From contig JAANDG010000199.1 of NCBI GenBank assembly GCA_036852015.1, positions 1 to 64,000 of the forward strand: a DNA stretch of 64,000 nt, given 5' to 3'. Made by a program: the position numbers and the translations under genes. The first letter of the stretch is position 1. Each line of letters opens with the position of its first letter. The stretch comes from Pelodera strongyloides. Lineage: Eukaryota > Nematoda > Chromadorea > Rhabditida > Rhabditidae. This document shows positions 63,601 through 64,000 of the stretch, piece after piece. The notes under the pieces are model-generated. The model did not search any database, was not told the DNA's origin, and saw only the letters and a program-made list of their open reading frames with translations.

Positions 63601-64000
63601 TTTGGAACGATCCAGATGTTTATGACCTGGAAATCTTGCCACAGGGTTTTAGCAGTTCTGAAAACCGTGTGGCAATTAGATAAGGATTCTTGCCACAACC
63701 TGAATGAAGCAATGTGAACAAATCTTGCCACAGGATTCCTAAATAACGATCCACAGACCAGTTCTGAAAAACTCGATGAGTCACTCTTGGGTTTTAGCAG
63801 AATGTGGCACGATCCAAGATATGGACAAATCTTGCCATAGCCTGACTCTACGAAACCTGGACTTGCCACAACAGTTCTGAAAACCGTCGCGATGACAACT
63901 TGACTAAGGAACCTTTAGGGGCATCTTTGTGCCAAATCTTGCCATTTTACATGGCCAAGATTTTTTGAACGATCCAAGACGCACAGGGTTTCCTTAGAAC
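57620..64000 (+). repeat. Satellite array, about 81-82-bp monomer with internal 13-bp dyad, to the window edge
   Basis: About 75 monomers. Each contains TGTGGCAAGATTT, TTGGAACGATCCAAGAT, ATTTATGGACCTGG, AAATCTTGCCACA and GGGTTTTAGCAGTTCTGAAA. TGTGGCAAGATTT and AAATCTTGCCACA are exact inverted copies, so each monomer can form a hairpin. Variants recur at multiples of the monomer: CAGGTTTTTTGGAACGATTC, and one with GATAAAGTTATG plus CCTTTAAATC. All long ORFs here, on both strands, are repeat by-products. From about 62770, and in 60150-60660, units carry many indels; the last 300 bp are scrambled fragments. Confidence 0.92.

Noticed and set aside
57346..63869. Dozens of overlapping ORFs of 60-226 codons on both strands (for example 59097-59777, 62687-63346)
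   Set aside because: All are translations of the satellite monomer in different frames with the same repeated peptides (WQDFWNDPR, SINILDRSKNLATR); there is no independent gene.

Overview
This is eukaryotic, invertebrate genomic DNA. Coding sequence is split into short exons (about 50-370 bp) by introns of roughly 50-700 bp with GT...AG ends, and many 3' splice sites read TTTCAG or TTTTAG. Short AT-rich introns, T-rich acceptors, a TTBK-type kinase of the kind expanded in nematodes and a BEL/Pao-type retroelement suggest a nematode-like animal. I cannot fix the phylum from sequence alone.

Gene layout, left to right. The last coding exon of a phosphatidylinositol transfer protein (PITP) lies on + (80-227). 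A PNUTS/PPP1R10-like PP1 regulator on - (3594-9716, N-terminus unresolved) has an RIRF PP1 motif and a C-terminal CCCH finger. A TE-rich gap follows (about 11.5-21.9 kb), with a Harbinger-like palindrome, an inverted satellite, an intact non-autonomous BEL/Pao LTR element (14587-19167, 5-bp TSD GTGAC) and a possible TIR transposon. Then come, all on -: a TTBK/CK1-like kinase (21890-28572), XPG/ERCC5 (about 29717-34977), MIX23/CCDC58 (35661-36745), MCM4 (37571-43937) and eIF2-gamma (45305-49533). DGCR8/Pasha is on + (50447-56611), divergent from eIF2-gamma. From 57.3 kb to the window end is a satellite of about 81-82 bp monomers, each carrying a 13-bp internal dyad.

The genes are core housekeeping functions: replication licensing (MCM4, with a cluster of E2F-like sites upstream), excision repair (XPG), translation initiation (eIF2-gamma), microRNA processing (DGCR8), nuclear PP1 targeting (PNUTS), mitochondrial MIX23 and lipid transfer (PITP). 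I see no evidence that they form one pathway. The unusual content is mobile and repetitive: a TTAA-flanked palindromic MITE family with one nested TA insertion, a Gag-protease-only BEL element with LTRs that look identical, a 36-bp minisatellite inside an XPG intron, and the hairpin-rich satellite next to DGCR8.

Exon coordinates come from reading splice junctions by eye and checking phase. Most junctions keep frame. The unresolved ones (PNUTS 5' end and one internal junction, two XPG junctions, one kinase junction) are named in the entries.
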